Shown here piece after piece: positions 6,756 through 15,289 of a stretch of DNA of 64,000 nucleotides. This DNA comes from Leptolyngbya boryana PCC 6306 (GTDB lineage: Bacteria; Cyanobacteriota; Cyanobacteriia; Leptolyngbyales; Leptolyngbyaceae): assembly GCF_000353285.1 (NCBI RefSeq), contig NZ_KB731324.1, positions 1,444,577-1,508,576 on the forward strand, in the 5' to 3' direction. Position 1 is the stretch's first letter. The number at the start of each line of letters is the position of its first letter. The notes beneath the pieces are model-generated. The model had not been told where the DNA came from, ran no database searches, and was given only the letters and a program-made list of their open reading frames with translations. The position numbers and the translations under genes are program-made.

Positions 6756-8513
6756 ATGCCCACCGTTAAGGCTCTCAAACAGCAAGCCAAAGCGCGAAAA
6801 GTCCCGAAATATTCCCGCATGAATAAGTCTCAGCTGCTCTCTGCTTTAGGCATGAGCAGTGAGGCAAAGGCGCAAAAATCGCAGTCAACGAAGCGCAAAG
6901 CGATCGAGGTTCACAGCCGTACTCTATCTGAGGGCAATGCCACCAAACGGGCACAAATCAAGGGCAGAATCACCCGTGCCGTGAAACGTGAACTTGATGC
7001 CGCGAAGAAATCTGGCAAAGAACTCAGTCAGGATGAGAAAAGAGCAATCGCAGCAAAGGCACTGGCAAAAGAAGTCAAGGCGATCAAAGCGGGTAAACCT
7101 GAGAAGCAGAAGCCTTTCGGTATTCAGAAGCCGCCACATATGAGCGTGGCAGAGTATCGCGAACATTTACGCCGCAAATTTGATCCCAACAGTTCAGGTT
7201 CTCGTGTGGAGTCGATCGCGAAGAAAGAGAAGCAACGCTCTGAGATTGGTTCAGGAGAATTTGAAGGGCGATCGACGGCTGAGAACTTGCGACAAATGGA
7301 ACAGCAAGGCAAGGTGAGCTATGGCAAGTCGGGAGAGCAGCAATCTAAACCTAAGACGCTAGGAGAGGGAATCAAGGCGTATGCAGAGAAAGTGAATGAG
7401 CTTCGTCGAGAAAGTGCTCGTAGAGGAGTATCGATCGCGCTCGAATCCGACGTTTTGACTCACCTGAAGGATCAAGGCTACTCACAATCGCAAATCAAAG
7501 CAATTCAGGGTGCAACCGACAAGTTGATGGGCAAGATTTCAGGGCGACACGGAACAGTAATTCATCACGATCCTGATCACCCTGGATTTCAGAAGGCGAT
7601 TCGAGACAAGACTCCACTAGAAAAAGGCAAGGTGAGCTATGCGAAGGAAGAATCGAAACCCAAGCCAATCAAGATTGGAGGTAAATCCTACGATATTCCA
7701 GCCGGAAAGCCTGTTAAAGCGGGAACCGACCTCGACACGCTAAGCATGTCTTCAGGGCAGTTTTACGTCGTTCACGGTGCGGATGGATCGTTAATTCGAG
7801 AAACCCGCGATCCGAAAACCGGACGGATGCCCGTTGCGCGATTCAGATCTCAATCCGCAGCAGAAAATCTAGCGGCAAAAATCAATAAAAACCTCGATCG
7901 CCAACCTGAGCGCCTCACAGATAAGAAGCTCAAAGATCCTGAGCTGAATGAGATGTTTCGGCAAGCTCAAGAGATCTCCGATCAAGGCGATCGTAAGTCT
8001 CGTGAAATCAAGAAGGGAATTCGAGAGCTTCGCAGTGCAGCAGAAGGACTACACCAAGATTCGGGCAACTTCGCCGCTGAAGTGACTGAGCAGACTGGAG
8101 GTATTAAACGCAAGCAGGATGAGATCAAGCCGTTCCAGCGGAAACAGAGTGAAGATCATGCTTCTTCACCCCGCCAGAAACTTGAGGCTGAAGCCGCAAA
8201 AGACCCCAAACTGAAGCAATTCTTAGGCTTGGTTGCAGGTAAAAAACTGTCTGACAAGCAGATGCGAGAAAAGCTAGGAGTCTCGCAGGATGAATTGCTT
8301 CAACTGGGAGAGCGATCGCGAAAACTACTTGGCATCACAGCGATGAGTACCTTCAAAGAAGGTTTGGCTCGAATGTATGGCGACACTGGCTCTAAATCTC
8401 GCAGTACTACCCCCAAACCCTCACCCCGCCTAATCGAAAAGACTGTGGATGGACGCAAGCGCTACTACAACAGATCCGGTTCTGAAGTTGTACGTGGGAG
8501 GTCGATCGACTAA
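6756..8513 (+). CDS. Large basic phage protein with Rho-N/SAP-like N-terminus, 585 aa
   Basis: Residues 1-32 (TVKALKQQAKARKVPKYSRMNKSQLLSAL) match the short two-helix Rho N-terminal/SAP-like module that binds nucleic acids. The rest is Lys/Gln/Glu-rich and largely coiled or disordered, with repeated stretches (GKVSYGKSGEQQSKPK about residues 187-202, GKVSYAKEESKPKP about 292-305) and a C-terminal helical part (LGVSQDELLQLGERSRKLLG). Size and composition resemble phage internal or scaffold-like proteins. Its stop overlaps the next start by 1 nt (TAATG). Confidence 0.55.
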   Translation: MPTVKALKQQAKARKVPKYSRMNKSQLLSALGMSSEAKAQKSQSTKRKAIEVHSRTLSEGNATKRAQIKGRITRAVKRELDAAKKSGKELSQDEKRAIAAKALAKEVKAIKAGKPEKQKPFGIQKPPHMSVAEYREHLRRKFDPNSSGSRVESIAKKEKQRSEIGSGEFEGRSTAENLRQMEQQGKVSYGKSGEQQSKPKTLGEGIKAYAEKVNELRRESARRGVSIALESDVLTHLKDQGYSQSQIKAIQGATDKLMGKISGRHGTVIHHDPDHPGFQKAIRDKTPLEKGKVSYAKEESKPKPIKIGGKSYDIPAGKPVKAGTDLDTLSMSSGQFYVVHGADGSLIRETRDPKTGRMPVARFRSQSAAENLAAKINKNLDRQPERLTDKKLKDPELNEMFRQAQEISDQGDRKSREIKKGIRELRSAAEGLHQDSGNFAAEVTEQTGGIKRKQDEIKPFQRKQSEDHASSPRQKLEAEAAKDPKLKQFLGLVAGKKLSDKQMREKLGVSQDELLQLGERSRKLLGITAMSTFKEGLARMYGDTGSKSRSTTPKPSPRLIEKTVDGRKRYYNRSGSEVVRGRSID

Positions 8514-9007
8514 TGACCCCTGAATTCCCAAGACTTCTGATCGAATGCCCGTCTGATCTTTATGAGGTTGGTGGTCGTGAGTGCGACTGGGAAACGTTTA
8601 ACAGCGTTCCCTGCCTCAAGTTGCTCGTTTCTCCGGGCGAATACACTCCAGTCATCAACTATCCCAATAGTGAGCCGGGATACGTGCGATCGCTCTCTTC
8701 CCCGCAATACTCCAGACGTGCCTACAAAGGCGGATTTGAACTGAAAGTCTCAGACGAGCGAGACTTTCTCTTCTACACAATGCAGTCGATCTGTACGCGA
8801 TCGAGTACAACTCAATTCAAGCGAGAAACGAGAGTGTTTGATTTTGTCTTGCCTGAAGTTGAAGATCGCACGATCGGCTACAGCTTGAGAGTCGGAGCCT
8901 TTCAGCCACCGAAGGCGCAAGGTGGGCGAATCCTTCTAGAAAGTGAGGGCTGGATCAAAGACGGATTCTCGATCGCGTTTGAGGAAAAGAGACTGAGGAT
9001 TCGATAG
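8513..9007 (+). CDS. Hypothetical phage tail-module protein, 164 aa
   Basis: Not recognised. It is beta-rich and soluble (GYVRSLSSPQYSRRAYKGGFELKV, RVFDFVLPEVEDRTIGYSLRVGAF). Genes on both sides overlap it by one base (TAATG and TAGTG), so it is co-translated with the 923-aa tail protein. A distal-tail or tail-adaptor role is possible by position. Confidence 0.55.
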   Translation: MTPEFPRLLIECPSDLYEVGGRECDWETFNSVPCLKLLVSPGEYTPVINYPNSEPGYVRSLSSPQYSRRAYKGGFELKVSDERDFLFYTMQSICTRSSTTQFKRETRVFDFVLPEVEDRTIGYSLRVGAFQPPKAQGGRILLESEGWIKDGFSIAFEEKRLRIR

Positions 9008-11778
9008 TGTTTCGATTACTGAATGACCAACTCCCTGAAACCGCTTCCCCACCATCCAAGGGCGCGCCCGCTTGGGGAATCGACCTTGATCAAAGCCTTG
9101 CACCTCTAGCCCGCATTGACTTTCAGAATCAATATGTTCTGCCTGGAATTCAGCAAACGGCAGAACCCACAAGCCTCACAGCCGTTACCCCCCAGAACAC
9201 GGATGAACCATTCACGATCGACGTTCCCGAAACATTGGTGCAGGTCGATGCGGTGCAGATCGGCAGCCAAGCCTACACCCTTGCCCTGTCTAATCCTCAG
9301 CCAGGGCAATTTACCTTTGATGCAGGCATTTTGACGATTTACCCCAAACCTCGCACCCCCCAGAACAGCCCGATCGTGATTTTGGGAGGAACCGAATCAA
9401 CTCCGACTGATTGGGTTGATCCGTCGATTCTCAGTCTGTTCTACGGCTTGCCCGTGGTCGCACAAGTTCAATGGTCGATGACGGCTGAGGCTCATCCGTC
9501 TGGCTCAATTAATTTGCGCGTTCTGGGGGACATGGCAGAGAGCCAAGTTGCACGTCGATTTCGTAAAGGCACTGAAATCACGTTTGCGGGTGTGGGCTTC
9601 TCAGTCAGTTCCTACAGCAAGAAACTTTTAAACACGTTGGAGTGTCCCGATCGCGAATTTGAAGTTTCAATCTCTCTCGCTGGCAAGTGGGAGCGACGCA
9701 AATACAATCAACCGACAACGATACTACCGCCTGAGTACCGCGATCCCCTGTTCCCGCGCTATCAAGACCCCGATTGCCAACTTGGTGCAGACGGCAAGAC
9801 CAAAATTCGCACCAATAAGCCTGAAGTTGTCTCAGTGCAGACATTGGCGCGTCGTGTGGGTGCAAGCTTTACGGGTGGATCACCTGGATCAGTCAGCGTG
9901 GCTGGAGATTGGGAGATTCCCGTCCCCAAAGATGCCACGCAGCGCGATACCACGTCATTTTTTGAGGTCGCAGATCAGCTAAAGCGGCAAAATGGCACGC
10001 TGATGGACTTCAATAGTCCGATCGCAGTCAGGGCGCGATCGATTAACTCGGGTGCGAACTGGAGTTATCGAGTGCCTGAAATTTCGATTAGCTACAAAGG
10101 CGACTGCCAGAACGTTTCAGGCGTTGAAGGTTACGCCGTCGAGTATCGAGCGGTGAAACTCACAGGCAAATTCTCAGAGCCATCTGACCCCGAAACAGGC
10201 GAAGACACCCAAGGGGCAAAGACCCCGCCCAAAGTCAAATGGAAGAAACGCGAAGTCAAAGTCAAGACGTTTAAATCCGGCGATAAGAATCCGATGTTTC
10301 CACCGGAAACATTCCCGCTGATTCGCAACATGAACATGACGATCGATACTTCGGGACCATCCAAAGAAGAAGTGATCGTTACGACGCACGACGGCATTGA
10401 AATGCTGAAGATTCGTCGAGTCTACGGTGCAGTGTTCAACTCTGATCAAGTCATGGAAGACTCTGAGCAGGGAACGCCGATCGGCAACTCTGGGCGAAAG
10501 AGAGGTCCAATCATTGCAGATTCGCTTTCGTTCTGGGGGCTAACGACCTACGAGCGCACCGAAACGCTGTTCGATGAGAAGACGCGCTACATTCTGGGAT
10601 CTCGCACTACAGGCAATCGATCGGGCAGATTCATGCAGGAATCCGATAAGCTCGAAATTCTCGACTTTATTGGACCGAGAGAAGCAGGCGAGAGTGACGA
10701 GGATTATAACGATCGAATCTATCGTGAGTCTCTGTACCGGTTTAAACAATTTCCGATTTACTCAGTCGATCAGAAAAAACTGATCACGTTTGGCTCAATC
10801 TACGAAGATGCGAGCAAGGAGCCGATTCCGGTCGATTATGAGAAACGCTGTAACCCTGATGGCACTTCCGAAATCGTGCCCGTGGCAAATCCGAACTTTG
10901 CAGAGCCGATGTTTGCGATCGCGCATCTCACCTACTCGAATAGTTTTGAAAACACGCGCAATCCTGACTCAACGCCTGAAGAACCTTTACCCGACTTGAC
11001 CCAGGGCGAGGAACGCCAGACTTACAAAACGATTCAGATTTTGCCGTCTCAGAAGACGATCGCCGATCGTTTCTTGCGTCCGTTCAAAGAAATTGTGCTT
11101 GATTACGACTCGTTTATCGAGCATACTTGGGAGTCTTCAACTCAGGGTGCGGCATTCGGGGAGTACACCTCCCGTCGCACCTTTTCCACAAACGACGGTC
11201 GTCCTCCTGTTGCTCAAAGACTGCCAGATTTGTACGAGAAGGAAGAACCAGAGAAGAAAGAAGGCGATCCGAATATCTTCCAGAAAGACGAATTTGAGTA
11301 TATTCTCTGCACACCTGGACACGATCAGTTTGATCCGTCTGCTGGCTCGCTTAACTTCCCTCATGCGAAATATCTGCGTCAGGCGTTGCGCGGTGCAGAA
11401 ACCGATTTGAAGTATCGAGATGTGATGGAATCGATCGAGTATTCCGCGACGATTCCCACCAATTTTGCGATCCGACCGTTCGATCTCGTTTCGTTGCATG
11501 ATGGACACCGAAGCCACCAAACACGGGTAATCAGCGTTGAGAATACCATCCTGATTCAAGGGCAAGTCAACGACTATCCCGAAATCGTTGCCCCCCAGAA
11601 CACACAAATTCGAGCAGGTATCGATCGCACAATTCCAGTGACAAATTACCGTCGCAAACTGCCCAAAAAGCCAGAGCCGCCGAAGCCGTCGAAAGCGAAT
11701 AACAACGATCGTCGGGATTTCGAGCTAACGCTAGGGCAAGTTCTACCAAGAAGCATGAAAGGGAGAGGGAATTATTGA
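9007..11778 (+). CDS. Putative tail hub/minor tail protein, 923 aa
   Basis: A very large beta-rich protein with a GTG start that overlaps the previous stop. It lacks membrane segments and has an acidic central insertion with many charged loops. Its C-terminus ends in a Pro/Lys-rich tail (KLPKKPEPPKPSKANNN). Size and position before the fibre gene fit a tail hub or baseplate protein of a siphovirus-like phage. No catalytic motif was seen, so enzymatic activity is not claimed. Five GTTCTGGGG(G) motifs fall inside it. Confidence 0.55.
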   Translation: MFRLLNDQLPETASPPSKGAPAWGIDLDQSLAPLARIDFQNQYVLPGIQQTAEPTSLTAVTPQNTDEPFTIDVPETLVQVDAVQIGSQAYTLALSNPQPGQFTFDAGILTIYPKPRTPQNSPIVILGGTESTPTDWVDPSILSLFYGLPVVAQVQWSMTAEAHPSGSINLRVLGDMAESQVARRFRKGTEITFAGVGFSVSSYSKKLLNTLECPDREFEVSISLAGKWERRKYNQPTTILPPEYRDPLFPRYQDPDCQLGADGKTKIRTNKPEVVSVQTLARRVGASFTGGSPGSVSVAGDWEIPVPKDATQRDTTSFFEVADQLKRQNGTLMDFNSPIAVRARSINSGANWSYRVPEISISYKGDCQNVSGVEGYAVEYRAVKLTGKFSEPSDPETGEDTQGAKTPPKVKWKKREVKVKTFKSGDKNPMFPPETFPLIRNMNMTIDTSGPSKEEVIVTTHDGIEMLKIRRVYGAVFNSDQVMEDSEQGTPIGNSGRKRGPIIADSLSFWGLTTYERTETLFDEKTRYILGSRTTGNRSGRFMQESDKLEILDFIGPREAGESDEDYNDRIYRESLYRFKQFPIYSVDQKKLITFGSIYEDASKEPIPVDYEKRCNPDGTSEIVPVANPNFAEPMFAIAHLTYSNSFENTRNPDSTPEEPLPDLTQGEERQTYKTIQILPSQKTIADRFLRPFKEIVLDYDSFIEHTWESSTQGAAFGEYTSRRTFSTNDGRPPVAQRLPDLYEKEEPEKKEGDPNIFQKDEFEYILCTPGHDQFDPSAGSLNFPHAKYLRQALRGAETDLKYRDVMESIEYSATIPTNFAIRPFDLVSLHDGHRSHQTRVISVENTILIQGQVNDYPEIVAPQNTQIRAGIDRTIPVTNYRRKLPKKPEPPKPSKANNNDRRDFELTLGQVLPRSMKGRGNY

Positions 11779-11975
11779 TGAATCGGTTTTTTGGGAGAGC
11801 AACGGGCTATTCCTTGCTCTTGACATCTTTTCTATTTATGGGTGCATACTTTCGCCCTTCAAACGTGATAGGTTTCGCGCTGCTGTTCAGCTTCGTAATC
11901 GCTGCTGTTATTGAGGGATACAACCCGACTGCGAGATGCTTGCGACGATGGCTCCATGCTAATTTTTGGATCTAA
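11778..11975 (+). CDS. Small membrane protein, 65 aa
   Basis: Two hydrophobic segments (YSLLLTSFLFMGAYF and VIGFALLFSFVIAAVIEGY) with short basic ends. ATG 11778 overlaps the preceding stop by one base. No family known; holin-type proteins have this size and layout. Confidence 0.5.
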   Translation: MNRFFGRATGYSLLLTSFLFMGAYFRPSNVIGFALLFSFVIAAVIEGYNPTARCLRRWLHANFWI

Positions 11976-11978
11976 AAC

Positions 11979-12158
11979 ATGAGAGTTGCAACGATCGAAG
12001 AAGTGCGCGACTTGTTCAAAGACCTTTACAAGCCACCATCGATCGAGGTTCGTAAAGGTGGGCAACAGGTACAGATTCAACCGCAATCCGGGGATATGAT
12101 TAAGCTCGATCGTGCGCCTGCGGTGAGTGCACGATCTTCGTTGCATTCATTGAGGTAG
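11979..12158 (+). CDS. Hypothetical micro-protein, 59 aa
   Basis: ATG 11979 starts 3 nt after the previous stop and the frame ends 3 nt before the next ATG. The protein begins MRVATIEEVRDLFKDLY and continues with a Gln/Val-rich strand region. It has no membrane segment. The perfect fit between its neighbours supports translation; function unknown. Confidence 0.5.
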   Translation: MRVATIEEVRDLFKDLYKPPSIEVRKGGQQVQIQPQSGDMIKLDRAPAVSARSSLHSLR

Positions 12159-12161
12159 TGC

Positions 12162-12650
12162 ATGAGTCGAGTCAAGATTGGTGTGAGAAACGAAGTTGAG
12201 TCGGTTACTTGGTACAACGCGATCGAGCTAAATGAACCCAAGTCGTTAGATTTCTGGGAATGGCTTAATGCTGACTGGAAAGAATGGCTTAATTGCTTCT
12301 CGATTTGGTGGCTAAAGCGTAGAGAACTACTACAGGAAACCGCTCACAAGAAAGTCAGTCTTGCATTTGAAGCAATTGAATTTGATGATCGGCAAATCAT
12401 CAAGCAGATTCGTCATCACATGGATGCCTTGTGCTACCGATACGGTGAGTATCCTTCAGTGGTCTATATTGGCAGAGACTTGCACGCCCAAGTGATTAGG
12501 TTCCACCTCGATCTGCCCGTAATGCGTCCCAGTCTTCACCCTGATTCTAGAATCCCTCATCCAATTACAACTTTATTGGGAGTTGACGTTGTATTTGTCC
12601 CGTGGATGGATGGGATTTTTGCATGGAATCCAAACTACGCTTCGCGGTAA
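12162..12650 (+). CDS. Hypothetical protein, 162 aa
   Basis: Not recognised. A Trp-rich N-terminal helix region (FWEWLNADWKEWLNCFSIWW) may lie at a membrane surface. The C-terminal half is alpha/beta (YPSVVYIGRDLHAQVIRFHL, TTLLGVDVVFVPWMDGIFAW) and resembles small Rossmann-like domains seen in some phage capsid-associated proteins, but I cannot name one. Its end overlaps the convergent DUF6464 gene by 16 nt. Confidence 0.5.
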   Translation: MSRVKIGVRNEVESVTWYNAIELNEPKSLDFWEWLNADWKEWLNCFSIWWLKRRELLQETAHKKVSLAFEAIEFDDRQIIKQIRHHMDALCYRYGEYPSVVYIGRDLHAQVIRFHLDLPVMRPSLHPDSRIPHPITTLLGVDVVFVPWMDGIFAWNPNYASR

Positions 12651-12919
12651 TCTGAGCATCGATCGCAAGTCTTCGCCATTGGATGTACCGCGCACCAAAG
12701 ATACCGACTATGGGCATTGTATCGACAGTCAGACGTATTGATAGGCTTGGCTTTTCGGAGTTGCCGAACAAGCGATCGATGCTTCAAAAACTCGATCAGA
12801 TTCGGGATGAGGATGGAAGCAACGATCGCGATCGGGACGAGTAGCAAGAGCATAGAAAAAGCGGCTATTTGCCGCCTGAACCTGAAAATCCATGAATGAA
12901 TACCGAATCTTAGCCGCAA
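12635..12919 (-). CDS. DUF6464-like small membrane protein, 94 aa
   Basis: A TM helix (FSMLLLLVPIAIVASILIPNLI) is followed by a Cys-rich tail: DCRYNAHSRYLWCAVHP then CDRC. The 'CxYN..S.YL.CAV.P...C..C' pattern is shared by small proteins common in cyanobacteria (DUF6464). The TTG start overlaps the GT2 stop by 10 nt, so it is the last gene of the GT2 operon. A host-derived family inside the element suggests past gene capture. Confidence 0.55.
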   Translation of the reverse strand: MRLRFGIHSWIFRFRRQIAAFSMLLLLVPIAIVASILIPNLIEFLKHRSLVRQLRKAKPINTSDCRYNAHSRYLWCAVHPMAKTCDRCSDYREA

Positions 12920-14421
12920 TCTTCTAGCTCAGTGCGAATTTCTCGCAAAACTAACCAGGACAGAACGACCTGTAAGCTCATCCATAGCAACGGAACTGTT
13001 TCAGATCGCCAAGGCACATCATGAATTGCTAAACCTAAAACCATCAAGGCTAATAGTGCAGGCGGAATGAATGCAATCATGCGAATAAAGCGATCGTACT
13101 TTGTCGATTTTGCCCCAGTCGCCCCCGTTGGAACCCATGGTGCAACATTGCCCCCCAGAACATCGATAATCCCGGATAGATGCGCGTAGCTTGCCGCGAT
13201 CGAGGTTGTTAGCACTGGCAACCCCCATCGATTCTTTGCCCACACCCCGCGAGCAATAATGGAAACCGCGATCGCTGGAAACACCAAACTGTAGTTACCT
13301 GCACTTAAATCCTGCGGATAGAACCACACATTGATCAGTGAGGGCAAGGGAAAGCAGAGAATTCCTAGTCCTGAAGTCGAATAGTAGAGGATCGAGAGAA
13401 CATAGGAGAATTTCGTCAGTAGATTGACGTTTGGCTGAGTCCAGAACTGACGAGATGTAATCAGATGTTTTGAGCCTGAGCACCATCTGTATTGTTGGTT
13501 GAAGAATCCCTTCACCGTATCGGGTGAGAGTCCTTTCGCGAGGCATAGCGGCAAATACTCGATCGTCCAACCATCTCTCAGTACCATCATTCCCGTGTTC
13601 ACATCCTCACTGCGCTCGACGGCAGCCGCGCCACCGTGAGGGGCAAGAGCCTCGCGACGGTAAATTGCATTCGAGCCACAGCACACTGATGCACCCCAAG
13701 CATTTCTAAAGTTCTGAATCAGTCTGTAGAACACTTCTTGCAGGAACGTTGCACCATTGGCGATCGCTGTTTGTTCTGGGGTGGATTGAAAGTACTGCGG
13801 TGTTTGCAGGATCGCTAGTTTGGGATTACGAGCGAAATAAGCAACGGTTTCAGCGAGAAAATCAGGGCGCGGGGCGAAATCCGCGTCAAACACCAAAATC
13901 AATGCTCCTTGAGAGCGGGCGAATGCGTGGCGCATATTGCCCGCTTTTTTTAGCTCTCCCTTGTTTGGACGAGACATATATTCAAAGCTGTGTAGCTCTG
14001 CTGCGATGCGAACTTCATCGCGTCCAGCATCATCGAGAACGTAAACTTTGAAATTCGGATAGTCAAGCTGCTTTACAGCCTTGAACTGATTGACCAAAAC
14101 CTGAATGTCTTCGCCGCAGTTCGGCAGATAGACATCGACAGTCGGAACATAATCAGAAAAACGCGATCGTACTTGCTCATGTTCAAGGGCGTTGAAGTTT
14201 CGAGCAAACCATGCACCAATCGCGCAAAATCCCACATTGGCAAAATAAATCAAACAAAACACGCCATAGCCTAGTAAGGCTGGATGCTTCGAGATGAACG
14301 AGATCGAGGTTACGGCAAAAGTCGTTAGCCCGATCGCGCCCACAAACCCTATCCACCGACCGTTCGGAGTGGAATAGGCGTATTTCTCGTCGTCACTCGG
14401 AACGGTGGGTAGATAGGTCAT
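12910..14421 (-). CDS. Membrane glycosyltransferase, family 2, cellulose-synthase-like
   Basis: The 503-aa protein has two N-terminal TM helices, then a processive GT2 domain: VDVYLPNCGED, VYVLDDAGRDE (first Asp), LVFDADFAPRPDF (DxD), and QQYRWCSG (the QxxRW box for processive transfer). Several C-terminal TM helices follow. Such enzymes polymerise and extrude beta-linked glycans from UDP-sugars at the inner membrane. ATG 14421 directly follows the 55-aa membrane gene with a 1-nt gap. Two prophage-type GTTCTGGGG motifs (13152, 13773) lie in it. In a prophage it could alter the host surface and exclude other phages (inference). Confidence 0.85.
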   Translation of the reverse strand: MTYLPTVPSDDEKYAYSTPNGRWIGFVGAIGLTTFAVTSISFISKHPALLGYGVFCLIYFANVGFCAIGAWFARNFNALEHEQVRSRFSDYVPTVDVYLPNCGEDIQVLVNQFKAVKQLDYPNFKVYVLDDAGRDEVRIAAELHSFEYMSRPNKGELKKAGNMRHAFARSQGALILVFDADFAPRPDFLAETVAYFARNPKLAILQTPQYFQSTPEQTAIANGATFLQEVFYRLIQNFRNAWGASVCCGSNAIYRREALAPHGGAAAVERSEDVNTGMMVLRDGWTIEYLPLCLAKGLSPDTVKGFFNQQYRWCSGSKHLITSRQFWTQPNVNLLTKFSYVLSILYYSTSGLGILCFPLPSLINVWFYPQDLSAGNYSLVFPAIAVSIIARGVWAKNRWGLPVLTTSIAASYAHLSGIIDVLGGNVAPWVPTGATGAKSTKYDRFIRMIAFIPPALLALMVLGLAIHDVPWRSETVPLLWMSLQVVLSWLVLREIRTELEDCG

Positions 14422-14422
14422 C

Positions 14423-14590
14423 TTACTTGCCCACGTACCACGAAACAATCAGCAAGACGACATCAGTGATGACGGATTGCGCGTCTAGCGTGGGAGTCTG
14501 CCCCGTGAGCACCCTGATCAACAGAAAAGCAAGCGGCATCGCACCTGTGATCGAAGTCACAAGGTCGGTATTTTTAACTTTGAGAGACAT
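14423..14590 (-). CDS. Small holin-like membrane protein, 55 aa
   Basis: ATG 14590 opens a 55-codon frame with two hydrophobic stretches (SITGAMPLAFLLIRVL and ITDVVLLIVSWYV) separated by a short polar loop. It ends one base before the GT2 ATG, so the two are probably co-translated. Small two-helix proteins of this kind are often holins, but a GT2 partner is equally possible. Confidence 0.45.
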   Translation of the reverse strand: MSLKVKNTDLVTSITGAMPLAFLLIRVLTGQTPTLDAQSVITDVVLLIVSWYVGK

Positions 14591-14649
14591 GAAAATTAAT
14601 TGAATTCTGCGGGCATCCCGTCTTGCGTGGCGCGGGCGTTCCAGTCCGA

Positions 14650-14832
14650 CTATGAATTCATTTGATAGGCTCGAAAAATCACGAAACCTGAGAGTAAAAC
14701 CGTAGCAACTGCACTACCCAAAGCAACCGTATAAAACAGTGTTGGAAGCGCTAAGAAGTCCGAAACAACCAGCGCGATCGCACATAAAAGAAGCGCGATC
14801 GACACAATAAATGAAAGAGCGATCGCAGTCAT
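14650..14832 (-). CDS. Two-helix membrane protein, 60 aa
   Basis: Nearly the whole protein is hydrophobic: TAIALSFIVSIALLLCAIALV, a short loop, then LFYTVALGSAVATVLLSGFVIF. No family recognised. It lies between the Cys-rich secreted-type protein and the holin-like gene on the reverse strand. A lysis or envelope role is possible. Confidence 0.5.
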   Translation of the reverse strand: MTAIALSFIVSIALLLCAIALVVSDFLALPTLFYTVALGSAVATVLLSGFVIFRAYQMNS

Positions 14833-14889
14833 GATTCTGCTGAATAAGGGCTTGCTGCTAGGATTCCCGCGAAATTCGTTGATGTTCTC

Positions 14890-15219
14890 TCAAGGCAAAA
14901 ATCGAAGCGTGATGTCGCAATAGTATCCTGCTCTGCATTCTGGAAGCCCTTCTGTGTCGCGACAGCTTGAGCAAGAAGTAATGACATCTTTATTGGTCGA
15001 TCGTTTTGCATATTCTTGGCACTGCCCAGTCGCATCCGCCTCAGAATCGGTATCAAAATATCTCCAAAAGCTCTGAACAGGTTCCGTCGCTGCAAGCTCA
15101 AGCGGGCATTGCTCACGCGAGGCTTCTCGAACAAACTGAATTGAGACGGCACTTAGAACAGAGATTGTCACGATAAGCAGGGCTATTCCAGCTTTTTTGA
15201 CCCACTGACTGATATCCAT
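14890..15219 (-). CDS. Signal-anchored Cys-rich protein, 109 aa
   Basis: A basic N-terminus and a hydrophobic segment (AGIALLIVTISVLSAVSIQF) form a signal anchor. The outside part has seven Cys (EQCPLEL, GQCQEY, SCSSCRD, PECRAGYYCDI), probably disulphide-bonded. It is promoter-proximal in the reverse cassette that ends with GT2 and DUF6464. ATG 15219 is preferred over TTG 15234. Function unknown. Confidence 0.5.
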   Translation of the reverse strand: MDISQWVKKAGIALLIVTISVLSAVSIQFVREASREQCPLELAATEPVQSFWRYFDTDSEADATGQCQEYAKRSTNKDVITSCSSCRDTEGLPECRAGYYCDITLRFLP

Positions 15220-15289
15220 ACGATGATTTTGCAACGATTTGAAGCTTTAAGGCTATCGTGATCAGCGAATCAGTCACGACTCTTCATAG

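Noticed and set aside
10131-10449. Reverse frames inside the 923-aa tail gene
   Set aside because: They are shadows without start signals or conserved composition.
14829-15152. Reverse frame of 107 codons overlapping the Cys-rich protein
   Set aside because: It overlaps in another frame; the 109-aa frame has a signal anchor and paired Cys and is the better gene.
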